64,000 nucleotides of DNA from Rhodospirillaceae bacterium (GTDB taxonomy: Bacteria > Pseudomonadota > Alphaproteobacteria > UBA8366), in assembly GCA_002722095.1 (NCBI GenBank), contig PBKG01000006.1, positions 800,260-864,259 on the forward strand, in the 5' to 3' direction. The notes under the pieces are model-generated. The model made no database searches, had not been told where the DNA came from, and was given only the letters and a program-made list of their open reading frames with translations. Of the stretch, positions 9,058 to 18,153 are shown piece by piece (the stretch's first letter is position 1; the number at the start of each line of letters is the position of its first letter). A program made the position numbers and the translations under genes.

Positions 9058-9515
9058 CTTTTGCCTCGCCGGCGCTAACTCACCTCGCGCTCCACGTTCG
9101 CGATGTAGAAGCTTGTATTGAATTTTACCGGGACTATTGCGGAATGCAGATCATTCACGAGCGGCCCGATAAAAGTGGCCGCATCGTCTGGCTATCGGAG
9201 CCCGGCAAAGAGCGGGAGTTTATTTTCGTTATTTTACCGGGAGGGCCCGGACGGGATCAGAGCGAGCGGGACTTTAGCCATTTCGGATTCGCACTCGACA
9301 GCAGAGACGCGGTCGACGCGCTCGCGGCGAGGGCCGATGCGGCGGGTTGTTTGGCCTGGGCACCCCGTCAGGATGTATATCCAGCGGGCTATTATTGCGG
9401 ACTCAAAGATCCGGACGGTAATTTCGTGGAATTCTCATTTGGCCAACCTCTAGGCCCCGGGGCCGAAGAGGCAGATCGCGCCTTGGCGCAAGAGTCCGGC
9501 AACAGAGGCGTCTGA
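9054..9515 (+). CDS. VOC (glyoxalase-fold) family protein
   Basis: The 153-residue protein has paired beta-alpha-beta-beta-beta modules of the vicinal oxygen chelate fold. It opens LTHLALHVRDVEACIEFYRD and ends DPDGNFVEFSFGQPLG. Candidate metal ligands are the first His, the His in DFSHFGFAL and the Glu in NFVEF; the fourth position appears as Phe. It lies directly before MeaB (1-nt gap). A methylmalonyl-CoA epimerase role is therefore tempting, but the sequence lacks the epimerase-type HHIAF and ELCE motifs. I leave the function open. Confidence 0.85.
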   Translation: MTFASPALTHLALHVRDVEACIEFYRDYCGMQIIHERPDKSGRIVWLSEPGKEREFIFVILPGGPGRDQSERDFSHFGFALDSRDAVDALAARADAAGCLAWAPRQDVYPAGYYCGLKDPDGNFVEFSFGQPLGPGAEEADRALAQESGNRGV

Positions 9516-9516
9516 A

Positions 9517-10518
9517 ATGGCATCGGCAAAATCGAACGCTGGCGGTACGCTGGTCGAAGGGGTGGTGAAGGGAGACCGACGGGCCCTCGCACAGGCGATC
9601 ACACTCCTGGAATCGACGAATCAGGATCATGCCGCCGCCGCCGCAAATCTGCTGGCGGAATTAACGCCTCGTGCAGGTGAATCCATCCGGATTGGGATTT
9701 CGGGCGTGCCCGGTGTCGGCAAATCCACATTTGTCGAACGGTTCGGCCTTTACGTTGTCGAACAAGGTCACAAGCTGGCTGTCCTTGCGATTGACCCGAG
9801 TTCAAAGCGGAGCGGTGGCTCAATTTTGGGCGACAAGACGCGGATGGAAGAGCTGTCACGCCATCCCAATGCCTTCATACGGCCATCACCGGCAGGCGAC
9901 GCGCTTGGCGGCGTCGGTCACCGTAGCCGGGAGGCACTGATCGCTTGCGAGGCGGCGGGGTTCGATGTGGTTTTTGTCGAAACCGTCGGCGTGGGGCAGT
10001 CGGAAACCACGGTTGCGGATATGACCGATTTGTTTCTGCTCTTGCTGCTGCCGTCGGGTGGTGATGAGCTGCAAGGGATGAAAAAAGGTATCGTCGAATT
10101 GGCCGATCTGGTGCTGGTCAACAAAGCTGACGGCGACCTAGAAAAAGCGGCTACCCACGCGGCGGCGGATTACCAAAGCGCGATACACATGTTGCGCCCG
10201 GCGATGGACGATTGGACCGTGCCCGTTCGCACATGCTCGGCGTTGACCGGCGCTGGTATCGCCGAAGCCTGGGAATTGATCCAGGACTGGCGGAAGGTGA
10301 TGACCACGAATGGCGCCCTAGCGCAGAATCGCGCGCGTCAGGCGCGGGTCTGGTTGTGGGATGCACTCCGCGAACGGCTTGAAAGCGAAATTCGTGCAGG
10401 ACTTGGTGGTGTCGGTGATTTGGATGCGTTGGCCCAATCGGTGGCTGACGGTAAAACGACCGCGCCTGAAGCGGCGGCGGCCCTCATTCGGCAGTTTCGA
10501 GACTTGAAACCTTCTTGA
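9517..10518 (+). CDS. meaB: MeaB/ArgK-type GTPase, methylmalonyl-CoA mutase chaperone
   Basis: MeaB is a G3E GTPase that gates cobalamin loading into methylmalonyl-CoA mutase and protects the enzyme. The 333-residue protein carries the Walker A motif GISGVPGVGKST, the family stretch LAIDPSSKRSGGSILGDKTRM, the switch region ETVGVGQSE and the guanine-specificity NKADGD. Length is as expected. Its client mutase is encoded about 3.2 kb away on the opposite strand (13767-15932), separated by rpmB, tgt and the photolyase gene, so the pair is near but not in one operon. Confidence 0.96.
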   Translation: MASAKSNAGGTLVEGVVKGDRRALAQAITLLESTNQDHAAAAANLLAELTPRAGESIRIGISGVPGVGKSTFVERFGLYVVEQGHKLAVLAIDPSSKRSGGSILGDKTRMEELSRHPNAFIRPSPAGDALGGVGHRSREALIACEAAGFDVVFVETVGVGQSETTVADMTDLFLLLLLPSGGDELQGMKKGIVELADLVLVNKADGDLEKAATHAAADYQSAIHMLRPAMDDWTVPVRTCSALTGAGIAEAWELIQDWRKVMTTNGALAQNRARQARVWLWDALRERLESEIRAGLGGVGDLDALAQSVADGKTTAPEAAAALIRQFRDLKPS

Positions 10519-10612
10519 CGGAGTTTGGCCACTGCCCTACAACGCTCGCCTCATCGGCGGGCGAATTCCAGTTCGGTCGCTGGGTTGGTAAATCATTAAG
10601 GTGGAGCGAGAA

Positions 10613-10909
10613 ATGTCACGCCGCTGCATGATCACGGGTAAGGGCGTCCGCACAGGCAACAATGTCAGTCACGCCCATAACAAGACCAAGCGTCGTTATT
10701 TGCCGAACCTGCAAAATACGTCTCTTTTGAGCGATGTTCTGGGTGAAATGGTACGGCTGAGAATAACGCCGTCGGCAATTCGCACCATTGAGCATAAGGG
10801 CGGGCTCGACGCTTATCTGTTGGGAACGCCGAACCGGAAGCTGACACCGGAAGCAAAGCGTTTAAAAAAACGAATCGTACGTGCTGCGGAAAAACAATCA
10901 GCTGCCTAA
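10613..10909 (+). CDS. rpmB: 50S ribosomal protein L28
   Basis: The 98-residue product begins [20 protein letters not shown], diagnostic for L28 of the large ribosomal subunit, and has a basic tail ([13 protein letters not shown]). The ATG at 10613 is used because GGTGGAG sits 5 nt upstream; the in-frame GTG at 10601 overlaps that binding site. The alphaproteobacterial form is usually close to 100 residues. A strong intrinsic terminator follows immediately. Confidence 0.97.
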   Translation: MSRRCMITGKGVRTGNNVSHAHNKTKRRYLPNLQNTSLLSDVLGEMVRLRITPSAIRTIEHKGGLDAYLLGTPNRKLTPEAKRLKKRIVRAAEKQSAA

Positions 10910-10932
10910 AGTTTTTTAGTTTTTTGCCATTT

Positions 10933-10957
10933 AAGGCCCGCCCAATGCGGGCCTTTT
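10933..10957 (+). terminator. intrinsic terminator after rpmB
   Basis: A perfect 9-bp stem AAGGCCCGC / GCGGGCCTT encloses the 5-nt loop CCAAT, and the stem is followed by TTCTATTATT. It begins 24 nt after the rpmB stop. It separates rpmB from tgt, whose ATG lies 19 nt downstream. Confidence 0.85.
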
Positions 10958-10975
10958 CTATTATTGTCTCCTGTT

Positions 10976-12184
10976 ATGAGCACATCCGTCCCAGATAAGC
11001 TCGAGTATCCCGGCTTCGGCTTCGAAATTTTGGAGCGCGATGCGGCGAGCCGTGCCCGGCTCGGACGTTTGAGTACTCCGCACGGGGAATTGATGACCCC
11101 GGCGTTTATTTTTTGCGCGACCAAAGCGGCGATCAGAGGTGCCAGTCCCCGCGACCTCCGAGCGGCCAATGTGGAAATGGTTCTTGCCAACACCTACCAC
11201 TTGTTAATTCAGCCCGGCCCCGACGTGGTCGAGAAGCTCGGAGGGTTGCACAAATTTATGGGCTGGGACGGCCCGATGCTGACCGATAGTGGCGGGTTCC
11301 AGATCTTCAGTCTCGGTCAGGGCACCGAAAGCTCCGAGATTAAGGGGAGCCGTGATGGTAAACGAAATCCCCTGTTGCTCGATCTGTCGGAAGAGGGGGC
11401 GGTATTTCGCTCGCCACGCGACGGCACCAAACACAAATTGACGCCGGAATCCGCGATCCGTATTCAACGTCAACTGCGGCCCGATCTGGCTGTGGTATTA
11501 GACGAATGTACGCCGGTGCATGTGGAGCGATCCTATACGGAAAATTCGCTCAAGCTCACGCATAAATGGGCCGAGCGCAGCCTTGCCGAATTCGCCCGTC
11601 ATCATGACGGGACGCAAGGGCTTTACGGCGTGATTCAAGGCGGCATCTACGAGGACCTGCGTCGCGAAGGGGCCGAATTTATCGCCTCGTTACCGTTTTT
11701 CGGCCATGCGGTCGGTGGATGCCTCGGTGATCACAAGGACGCCATGTACGACATTGTCGAGTTCGCCATGGCACCGCTTGCCGAAACCGCGCAGGAAAAG
11801 CCGGTCCATTTGCTCGGCATCGGCGGCATCCACGACATCTGGGAAGGCGTAGCAATGGGCGTCGATACCTTTGATTGCGTGTCGCCAACCCGCATCGCCC
11901 GCCATGGTTGGGCACTTAAAAAGAACGCCAAGGACTTCCGTATAAATCTTCGCAACGCCCGTTTCCGCGAGGACGGAAAACCTTTGGACGACAAGTGCGG
12001 CTGCTATGCCTGTGAAAACTTTTCACGAGGCTACATTCATCACTTGATCAAAGCGGATGAAATTCTCGGATTACAATTGCTGACGCAACACAACATCGCC
12101 TTCATGGTCGGGCTTATGGCGGAAATCAGAAGCGCGCTTTTGCGCGGCCAATTTGCCGAAGCGAAGCGGGAGTGGCTAGGCTAG
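10976..12184 (+). CDS. tgt: queuine tRNA-ribosyltransferase (TGT)
   Basis: TGT exchanges guanine-34 for preQ1 in tRNAs with GUN anticodons, a step in queuosine synthesis. The 402-residue protein has the active-site DSGGFQIFSLG, the FDCVSPTRIARHG motif (families usually have CVxPTR) and a zinc site CGCYACENF with the downstream His pair in YIHHL. I chose the ATG at 10976 rather than a TTG 12 nt upstream. The binding site is weak and the start is very close to the rpmB terminator, so the start is the least certain part. No other queuosine genes are in the window. Confidence 0.95.
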   Translation: MSTSVPDKLEYPGFGFEILERDAASRARLGRLSTPHGELMTPAFIFCATKAAIRGASPRDLRAANVEMVLANTYHLLIQPGPDVVEKLGGLHKFMGWDGPMLTDSGGFQIFSLGQGTESSEIKGSRDGKRNPLLLDLSEEGAVFRSPRDGTKHKLTPESAIRIQRQLRPDLAVVLDECTPVHVERSYTENSLKLTHKWAERSLAEFARHHDGTQGLYGVIQGGIYEDLRREGAEFIASLPFFGHAVGGCLGDHKDAMYDIVEFAMAPLAETAQEKPVHLLGIGGIHDIWEGVAMGVDTFDCVSPTRIARHGWALKKNAKDFRINLRNARFREDGKPLDDKCGCYACENFSRGYIHHLIKADEILGLQLLTQHNIAFMVGLMAEIRSALLRGQFAEAKREWLG

Positions 12185-12266
12185 AGGTCTAGCTTAAATC
12201 GTCCATGCTGAAGCAAGTGTGAGAACAGCGTATGTAGACGGGTGCCGAATTGACTGAGACTTCTCA

Positions 12267-13718
12267 ATGACCGCTATCCTATGGTTTCGACGCGATCTTC
12301 GCGTCAGTGACAACCCGGCCCTGGAGGCTGCGGTTGCGACCGGCCGGCCAGTCCTTCCCGTCTATATTCTCGATGATGACGATGCGGGCGATTGGCGTCC
12401 CGGTGGCGCTTCCCGATGGTGGCTACACGGTTCTCTCGCAGCATTGGGCTCGGCGCTTGAGCGGCACAGTAACGAACTTGTTCTAAGGCGGGGATCCGCC
12501 GCAACCGTGCTCGCAGCGTTGGTTGAAGAAACCGATGCCAGTCATGTTTTTTGGAACCGCCGCTACGAGCCATGGGCCAAAGCACGTGACGAAGAAATCA
12601 AGTCAATGTTGAAAGCGTCGGGGGTGGACGCACAAAGCTTCAACGGGAGCCTTCTGCGCGAGCCGTGGGAAGTGCAAACGAAGGCAGGTGCGCCTTACAA
12701 AGTGTTTACACCCTACTGGCGCGCGTTACGGGCGCTTGGTGAACCACCTGCTCCGTCGCCTGCACCGGAAGATATTCTCGCACCGGCCCAACGGCCTGAA
12801 AGCGACGGATTGGACTCTTGGGAATTGCGCCCGACGACGCCGGATTGGGCAGCGGGGCTCAGGGAAACATGGCAGCCTGGCGAGGATTCCGCGCAGACCC
12901 GGCTTGCCGCTTTTGCTGAGGACATCGTTTTCTCGTATCGCGAGGCGCGCGATCTGCCAGGCGTCGCCGGCACGTCGCGCCTATCGCCGCATCTTCATTT
13001 CGGTGAGATCAGCCCGAGGCAAATTTGGCAGTCGGTCGTGAGCAGCGCACTGACGCATTTCAGAGATCCGATGCCGAAAGGGGTGGAAACCTACCTCTCC
13101 GAAATCGCATGGCGAGAATTTTCATACCATCTGTTGTTTCACTTCCCGAAACTACCGCACGAGCCATTGCGGCCGCAGTTCGCCGGTTTCGATTGGGAGG
13201 ACGATCCGGAGGGGCTCGGCCGTTGGCAGCGTGGCGAAACGGGCTACCCCATCGTGGATGCAGGCATGCGCGAACTCTGGACCACCGGCTGGATGCATAA
13301 TCGTGTGCGCATGATCGTCGCGTCGTTCCTGATCAAAGACCTACTCATCCATTGGCGCGAGGGGGCGGCTTGGTTTTGGGACACGCTGGTCGACGCGGAT
13401 TTGGCGAGCAATTCCGCGAGTTGGCAGTGGGTAGCGGGATCGGGTACCGATGCGGCGCCCTATTTTCGCGTTTTTAATCCGACGCTGCAGGGGGCGAAGT
13501 TCGATCCGGAAGGCGACTATGTCAGGCGATGGGTGCCGGAAATCGCCAGCCTGCCGAACAAACTGATTCATGCGCCCTGGACGGCTAGTCCCCTTGAGCT
13601 GGCCGACGCGGGCCTCACCCTTGGAGCCGACTATCCGATGCCGGTAGTCGATCATGGGTTTGCCCGCACCCGCGCACTCGAACGTTTGAAACGCCTTAAG
13701 GAAAAACAGGACGGTTAG
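12267..13718 (+). CDS. phr: deoxyribodipyrimidine photo-lyase
   Basis: This flavoprotein repairs cyclobutane pyrimidine dimers using blue light. The 483-residue protein starts with the antenna-domain motif ILWFRRDLRVSDNPAL. The C-terminal FAD domain includes MHNRVRMIVASFLIKDLLIH, WQWVAGSGTDAAPYFRVFNP and FDPEGDYVRRWVPEI, all class I photolyase/cryptochrome hallmarks. The conserved CPD-contact Trp residues and Asn in these motifs are present, so photolyase is favoured over cryptochrome. The gene stands alone, 82 nt downstream of tgt. Confidence 0.93.
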   Translation: MTAILWFRRDLRVSDNPALEAAVATGRPVLPVYILDDDDAGDWRPGGASRWWLHGSLAALGSALERHSNELVLRRGSAATVLAALVEETDASHVFWNRRYEPWAKARDEEIKSMLKASGVDAQSFNGSLLREPWEVQTKAGAPYKVFTPYWRALRALGEPPAPSPAPEDILAPAQRPESDGLDSWELRPTTPDWAAGLRETWQPGEDSAQTRLAAFAEDIVFSYREARDLPGVAGTSRLSPHLHFGEISPRQIWQSVVSSALTHFRDPMPKGVETYLSEIAWREFSYHLLFHFPKLPHEPLRPQFAGFDWEDDPEGLGRWQRGETGYPIVDAGMRELWTTGWMHNRVRMIVASFLIKDLLIHWREGAAWFWDTLVDADLASNSASWQWVAGSGTDAAPYFRVFNPTLQGAKFDPEGDYVRRWVPEIASLPNKLIHAPWTASPLELADAGLTLGADYPMPVVDHGFARTRALERLKRLKEKQDG

Positions 13719-13766
13719 AAGCGGCGCGGCTTGGGGCCTAATTTGGCCGAGACGTGGAAACCTTTT

Positions 13767-15932
13767 CTAGGCTGCCAATCGCCGTCTTTTGACCAGTTGG
13801 AGAATTTCGCTCGCGGCGACCGGAATATTCGTACCCGGACCGTAGATTGCCGCCGCACCGGCTTCCTGCAGGAAGTCGTAATCCTGCGGGGGGATCACGC
13901 CACCGCAGATCGTGAGAATTTCTTCGCCCCCTTGCTCTTTCAGACATTCGACCAATTGCGGCACAAGTGTTTTATGTCCCGCCGCCTGACTCGAAACGCC
14001 GACAACATGGACATCGTTCTCGATCGCCTGACGTGCCGCCTCGTCGGGTGTCTGGAAAAGCGGACCCACATCCACATCGAAGCCGATATCCGCAAAGGCA
14101 GTGGCGATTACCTTGGCGCCGCGGTCATGCCCGTCCTGTCCCATCTTGACCACCAGCATGCGTGGCCGGCGCCCTTCTTCGGCTCGAAACGCGTCTATTT
14201 CCGCCTGAATTTTTTCGAACCCTTCATCGCCTTCATAGGCTGAACCGTAGATGCCCGAGATCGAGCGCACCACGGCGCGATGGCGGGAATAGACTTTTTC
14301 AAGTGCATCCGAAATTTCGCCGACACTGGCCCGTGCCCGCGCAGCGTCCACTGCGAGTTCCAACAGATTGCCGCTTTCCTCTTCGGCCGCTTTGGTGAGC
14401 GCATCGAGTGTTGCCCGGCAGCGGGCATCATCGCGGTCGCCGCGAATTCTCTCGAGCCTAGAGATCTGGGCGTCGCGTACCGCGCTATTGTCGATATCGA
14501 GCAACTCCACCGGGTCCTGCTCCTCCGGCTGGTATTTATTGACGCCGACGATGACTTCTTCGCCACGGTCGATACGAGCCTGACGTTGGGCCGCCGCTTC
14601 TTCGATGCGGAGTTTCGGCATGCCGGCCTCGATTGCCTTGGTCATGCCGCCCAGATCCTCGACCTCGCCGATCAGCTTACGTGCCTCGTCGGCCACACTC
14701 GCGGTCAGCGCTTCGACGTAATAGCTACCTGCCAGCGGGTCGACCACTTTGGTGATCCCGGTTTCCTCCTGCAGGACAAGCTGGGTGTTCCGCGCGATGC
14801 GTGAGGAAAATTCACTCGGCAGCGCCAAGGCCTCGTCGAAGCTATTAGTATGCAGTGATTGGGTGCCGCCGAGCGCACCGGCCATCGCCTCGACGGTGGT
14901 GCGGATGATGTTGTTGTAGGGGTCCTGCTCGGTGAGCGAGACGCCAGACGTCTGGCAGTGGGTGCGCAGCATCAGCGAGCGCTCGTCCTTCGGGCTGAAA
15001 TGTTCTTGCATCAATTCGGCCCACAGCAAACGGGCAGCACGGAGTTTGGCGACCTCCATAAAAAAATTCATGCCAAGGCAGAAGAAGAAGGAGAGCCTCG
15101 GCGCAAATGCGTCCACATCCAAACCCTTTGCCGCAGCAGCGCGGACATATTCGATCCCATCGGCCAACGTGAACGCGAGTTCCTGAACGCACGTCGCACC
15201 TGCCTCCTGCATGTGATAACCGGAGATCGAGATCGAGTTGAAGCGCGGCATATTTTGAGCGGTGTATTCGATGATATCGGCGACGATCCGCATCGAAGGC
15301 GCCGGCGGATAGATATAGGTATTGCGGACCATGAACTCTTTCAGAATATCATTCTGAATGGTTCCCGAGAGTTTCTCTGTGGCGACACCCTGTTCCTCGC
15401 CAGCGACGATGAAATTGGCCAGCACGGGAAGTACCGCCCCGTTCATGGTCATGGAGACACTCATTTTCTCCAGCGGGATTCCATCGAATAGGGTTTTCAT
15501 ATCCTCGACGGAATCGATGGCGACGCCCGCTTTGCCCACGTCCCCGACAACACGCGGATGATCGGAATCGTATCCGCGATGGGTGGCGAGATCGAAGGCG
15601 ATCGAAAGTCCCATTTGCCCGGCGGCGAGATTCTTTCGATAGAAAGCGTTGGATTCTTCCGCGGTGGAGAAGCCCGCATATTGGCGCACCGTCCATGGCC
15701 GGCCCGCATACATTGTCGCCCGTGGCCCGCGCGTAAACGGGGGCAAGCCCGGCAACGATCCCAAATGATCGAGCTCGTCCAAATCTTCAGCACTATAAAG
15801 CGGCTTCACCGGAATACCTTCCGGTGTCGTCCAAGTTAGTGCAGTTTCGGCATCGCCCTTGATTTCCTTGTCGGCTCGGTCACGCCACGCCGCGTTGGAG
15901 GGCTCTTCGCCGGTTTTTTTGCGCTTCGACAT
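13767..15932 (-). CDS. scpA: methylmalonyl-CoA mutase (single-chain)
   Basis: This adenosylcobalamin enzyme interconverts methylmalonyl-CoA and succinyl-CoA in propionate metabolism. The 721-residue protein has the catalytic barrel ([40 protein letters not shown]). The C-terminal B12-binding domain has the DxHxxG motif in [13 protein letters not shown], followed by [14 protein letters not shown] and [13 protein letters not shown]. The start is set at 15932, where GAGGAA precedes [10 protein letters not shown]; an upstream in-frame extension to 16223 would overlap the divergent gene and is not homologous. No small subunit or epimerase is adjacent. The chaperone gene meaB lies nearby. Confidence 0.96.
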   Translation of the reverse strand: MSKRKKTGEEPSNAAWRDRADKEIKGDAETALTWTTPEGIPVKPLYSAEDLDELDHLGSLPGLPPFTRGPRATMYAGRPWTVRQYAGFSTAEESNAFYRKNLAAGQMGLSIAFDLATHRGYDSDHPRVVGDVGKAGVAIDSVEDMKTLFDGIPLEKMSVSMTMNGAVLPVLANFIVAGEEQGVATEKLSGTIQNDILKEFMVRNTYIYPPAPSMRIVADIIEYTAQNMPRFNSISISGYHMQEAGATCVQELAFTLADGIEYVRAAAAKGLDVDAFAPRLSFFFCLGMNFFMEVAKLRAARLLWAELMQEHFSPKDERSLMLRTHCQTSGVSLTEQDPYNNIIRTTVEAMAGALGGTQSLHTNSFDEALALPSEFSSRIARNTQLVLQEETGITKVVDPLAGSYYVEALTASVADEARKLIGEVEDLGGMTKAIEAGMPKLRIEEAAAQRQARIDRGEEVIVGVNKYQPEEQDPVELLDIDNSAVRDAQISRLERIRGDRDDARCRATLDALTKAAEEESGNLLELAVDAARARASVGEISDALEKVYSRHRAVVRSISGIYGSAYEGDEGFEKIQAEIDAFRAEEGRRPRMLVVKMGQDGHDRGAKVIATAFADIGFDVDVGPLFQTPDEAARQAIENDVHVVGVSSQAAGHKTLVPQLVECLKEQGGEEILTICGGVIPPQDYDFLQEAGAAAIYGPGTNIPVAASEILQLVKRRRLAA

Positions 15933-16066
15933 TCCAATTCCTCGATATCCCATTCTATCGGTTGGGATAGCGCCAAGTCCAATAGCGAGGTGCGAATAGA
16001 TTGGCAACCGTTGTCCCTTGACGTGACGGCGGAAGCTGCTGAGAGTCCGTCCGTCGGATGGGGTAG

Positions 16067-17233
16067 ATGAAACTTCAAAATGTAAATTTTGGACACGCGG
16101 TGCGAGACCGCTGGTTGCTGGAGGAGGGCGTTTCGTACCTGAATCATGCGGGTTACGGCGCGACGCCAAAATCCACACTTGCGGTTGCCGATGAATGGCG
16201 CCGGCGGTTCGAGGCGCAGCCAACTCGCTTCATGGAGGAAGATCTTTTCCCGGCACTTTTCGATGTGTTGGAACAGCTTGCCGAATATGTCGGTGCGACG
16301 CCGGAAGATTTAACTTTCGTCGATAATGCGACCACCGGAATGAACGCGGCACTGCAATCGATGAAATTGCGCGCCGGTGATGAGGTGGTCGCGACGGATC
16401 ATGCCTATGAAGCGATTGCCAAATGTCTGAATGAAATCTGAAAGCGTCACGGAGCGGAATTGAAGATCGTTGAATTGCCGTTTCCGGTTCATGACGAAGA
16501 GGAAATAGTGGACGTGATCGTTGGGGCACTTGGGTCGCGTACACGGCTGTTGGTTGTCGATCACGTGACGTCGCCGAGCGCAATTCGTATGCCGCTGCAG
16601 AAAATTTTGAACTTCGCGGTGGGCCGCGATCTGCCGGTGGTTGTCGACGGCGCTCATGGACCCGGTAATCTCCCGGTCGATCTTGCGTCATTGGCCGCCG
16701 CTGGGGCCATCGCTTATGTGGGACATTGTCATAAATGGTTGTGCGCGCCGAAAAACGCAGCCTTTCTTTGGACTCGATCGGATTGGCAGGCGCGGATGCA
16801 TCCGGCGGTAATTGGCAACCATCACGGCGATGGTTATCGCGAATCTTTTCTGTGGCCCGGGACCCATGATCCGGGCGCTTGGCTCGCGGTCTCGGCTGCG
16901 CTCGACTTTCAAGCGGAGTTCGGGCCGGAAGCCATTCAGACCTATTGCCATGCATTGGCGAACCAGGCGGCAAATACTCTTGCAGCCGACTGGGGTACGG
17001 AGCGGGGCACTTCGTCGGCGTTGGCCAGCGGTATGACCAACGTTGCGTTGCCGCCGGGTTTCGACGCCAATTTGCGATCGGCCGAACGTATCCGCCAAAG
17101 CTTGCGCCGGGATCACAATGTCGAAGTGCCGGTCATTCCCATCGGCCATCGGCTTTGGGTGCGCATATCCGCTTTTATCTATAGCGAGATTGAAGATTAC
17201 CGCCGACTGTCGCGCGCTATCGCAAAATTATAA
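16067..17233 (+). pseudogene. class V PLP aminotransferase / isopenicillin-N-epimerase-like, interrupted by in-frame TGA
   Basis: Two open segments (124 codons from 16067; then codons after 16441) lie in the same frame, separated only by a TGA at 16439-16441. Read through, they form one 388-codon gene. The product has the fold-type I PLP features VVDGAHGPGNLP (Asp that binds the PLP ring) and VGHCHKWLCAPKNAAFLW (Schiff-base Lys in HKW), and it ends normally. This resembles the isopenicillin-N epimerase/cysteine desulfurase-like branch of class V. The context NEI-stop-KRHGAEL would accept Arg, and CGA to TGA is one transition. It is either a recent nonsense mutation, a sequence error or a readthrough site. 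Confidence 0.8.
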
Positions 17234-17235
17234 AG

Positions 17236-17258
17236 CTTGGTACTCACCGCTCACCAAG
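17236..17258 (-). terminator. possible terminator of the HAD phosphatase gene
   Basis: CTTGGT at 17236-17241 and ACCAAG at 17253-17258 form a 6-bp stem with an 11-nt loop. On the minus strand the stem is followed by CTTTATAATTTT. It overlaps the 3' end of the HAD gene and lies between two convergent genes. The stem is short, so the call is weak. Confidence 0.3.
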
Positions 17259-18117
17259 TGAAAAGAGTGCTCCAGTAGGTCGGTGTTTGACCGATCTTTT
17301 GACAGACCTTTTCGACCAGGTCTTGTGTGGGGGTGACTCCGGGTGTGGTTTCCATTTCGAATACATGGATGCCGCTAGTGATAAAAACCGAATCGATCGC
17401 AGACCCGTTAGCACCCGCAATATCGTGATGGAGCGAATCTCCAATGGCGAGAGCGCGTTCGGGGTCTGGGGCGAGCTGGAAACAAACCTCATAGACGCTC
17501 CGGTTGGGCTTGCCATGAGTTTTAATCTTGCCGCCCAGCGCTTCATAGGCGAGCCCCACTTGACCGGGGCACGGGGTGAGCGCTCCATTCGGATCCACGC
17601 TGTGAAAGTCGGGATTGAGGACTACCATTGTCAAGTCGCGTGCCACTGCTTCGCGGAACATGGGTTCCAGCGCGTCGAGTGGGCTATCCGGCAAATCGCC
17701 AACTATTATCAAATCAGCGCTACCTACATCGTCAGTGAGTTCGAGCGCGAGACCGTCGAAAAAGTCAGCTCGCCGATCCTTGCCGATCAAGAGACATTTC
17801 GGCCCTATTTCGCGGTAGAGCGGATCTGACTGGGTTTTGATTGCATCCCAGGCGAGTTCACCCGAAGTGAGAATGTGATCGTAAAGCTCGGGCGCGATGC
17901 CCAGCTTGGTCAATCGTTCGATGCTGACCGAGATGCGCCGCGATGAGTTCGACACCAGAATGATGGTCTTTCCCGCGGCTTTGAGTTTGGCCATGGCCTC
18001 CGCGGCCCCTGTATGGGCCTTGGCGCCGTCATGGAGTACGCCCCATTGGTCGAGAATAAAAAGATCGTAGGCTTCGGCAAGCGGCTCAACGCTGTCGATG
18101 AATTCGGGGCGAGACAT
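17251..18117 (-). CDS. HAD-superfamily class IIA hydrolase (TIGR01459-type)
   Basis: The 288-residue protein has the class IIA motif I as FILDQWGVLHDG with the nucleophile Asp, motif II in IILVSNSSRR and the late motif AIGDSLHHDIAGANGSAIDS. This subgroup is found mainly in alphaproteobacteria and is related to sugar-phosphate or NagD-type phosphatases. The substrate is unknown. It follows the EAL-protein gene on the same strand after 36 nt and may be co-transcribed with it. Confidence 0.9.
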   Translation of the reverse strand: MSRPEFIDSVEPLAEAYDLFILDQWGVLHDGAKAHTGAAEAMAKLKAAGKTIILVSNSSRRISVSIERLTKLGIAPELYDHILTSGELAWDAIKTQSDPLYREIGPKCLLIGKDRRADFFDGLALELTDDVGSADLIIVGDLPDSPLDALEPMFREAVARDLTMVVLNPDFHSVDPNGALTPCPGQVGLAYEALGGKIKTHGKPNRSVYEVCFQLAPDPERALAIGDSLHHDIAGANGSAIDSVFITSGIHVFEMETTPGVTPTQDLVEKVCQKIGQTPTYWSTLFTW

Positions 18118-18153
18118 TTGGCGTTCAGATAACCGGCTTCAGTTACGCTGCGA

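Noticed and set aside
9054..9515. Methylmalonyl-CoA epimerase
   Set aside because: The gene sits next to meaB and has the VOC fold, but it lacks the epimerase HHIAF and ELCE motifs and one metal ligand position is Phe.
10543..10563. Terminator between meaB and rpmB
   Set aside because: CGCTCGCC / GGCGGGCG forms a good 8-bp stem with one wobble, but no T-run follows. It may be a leader hairpin only.
16439..16441. Selenocysteine insertion at the in-frame TGA
   Set aside because: The position is a variable helix with no catalytic role, and I see no convincing downstream selenocysteine-insertion hairpin. A nonsense mutation is simpler.
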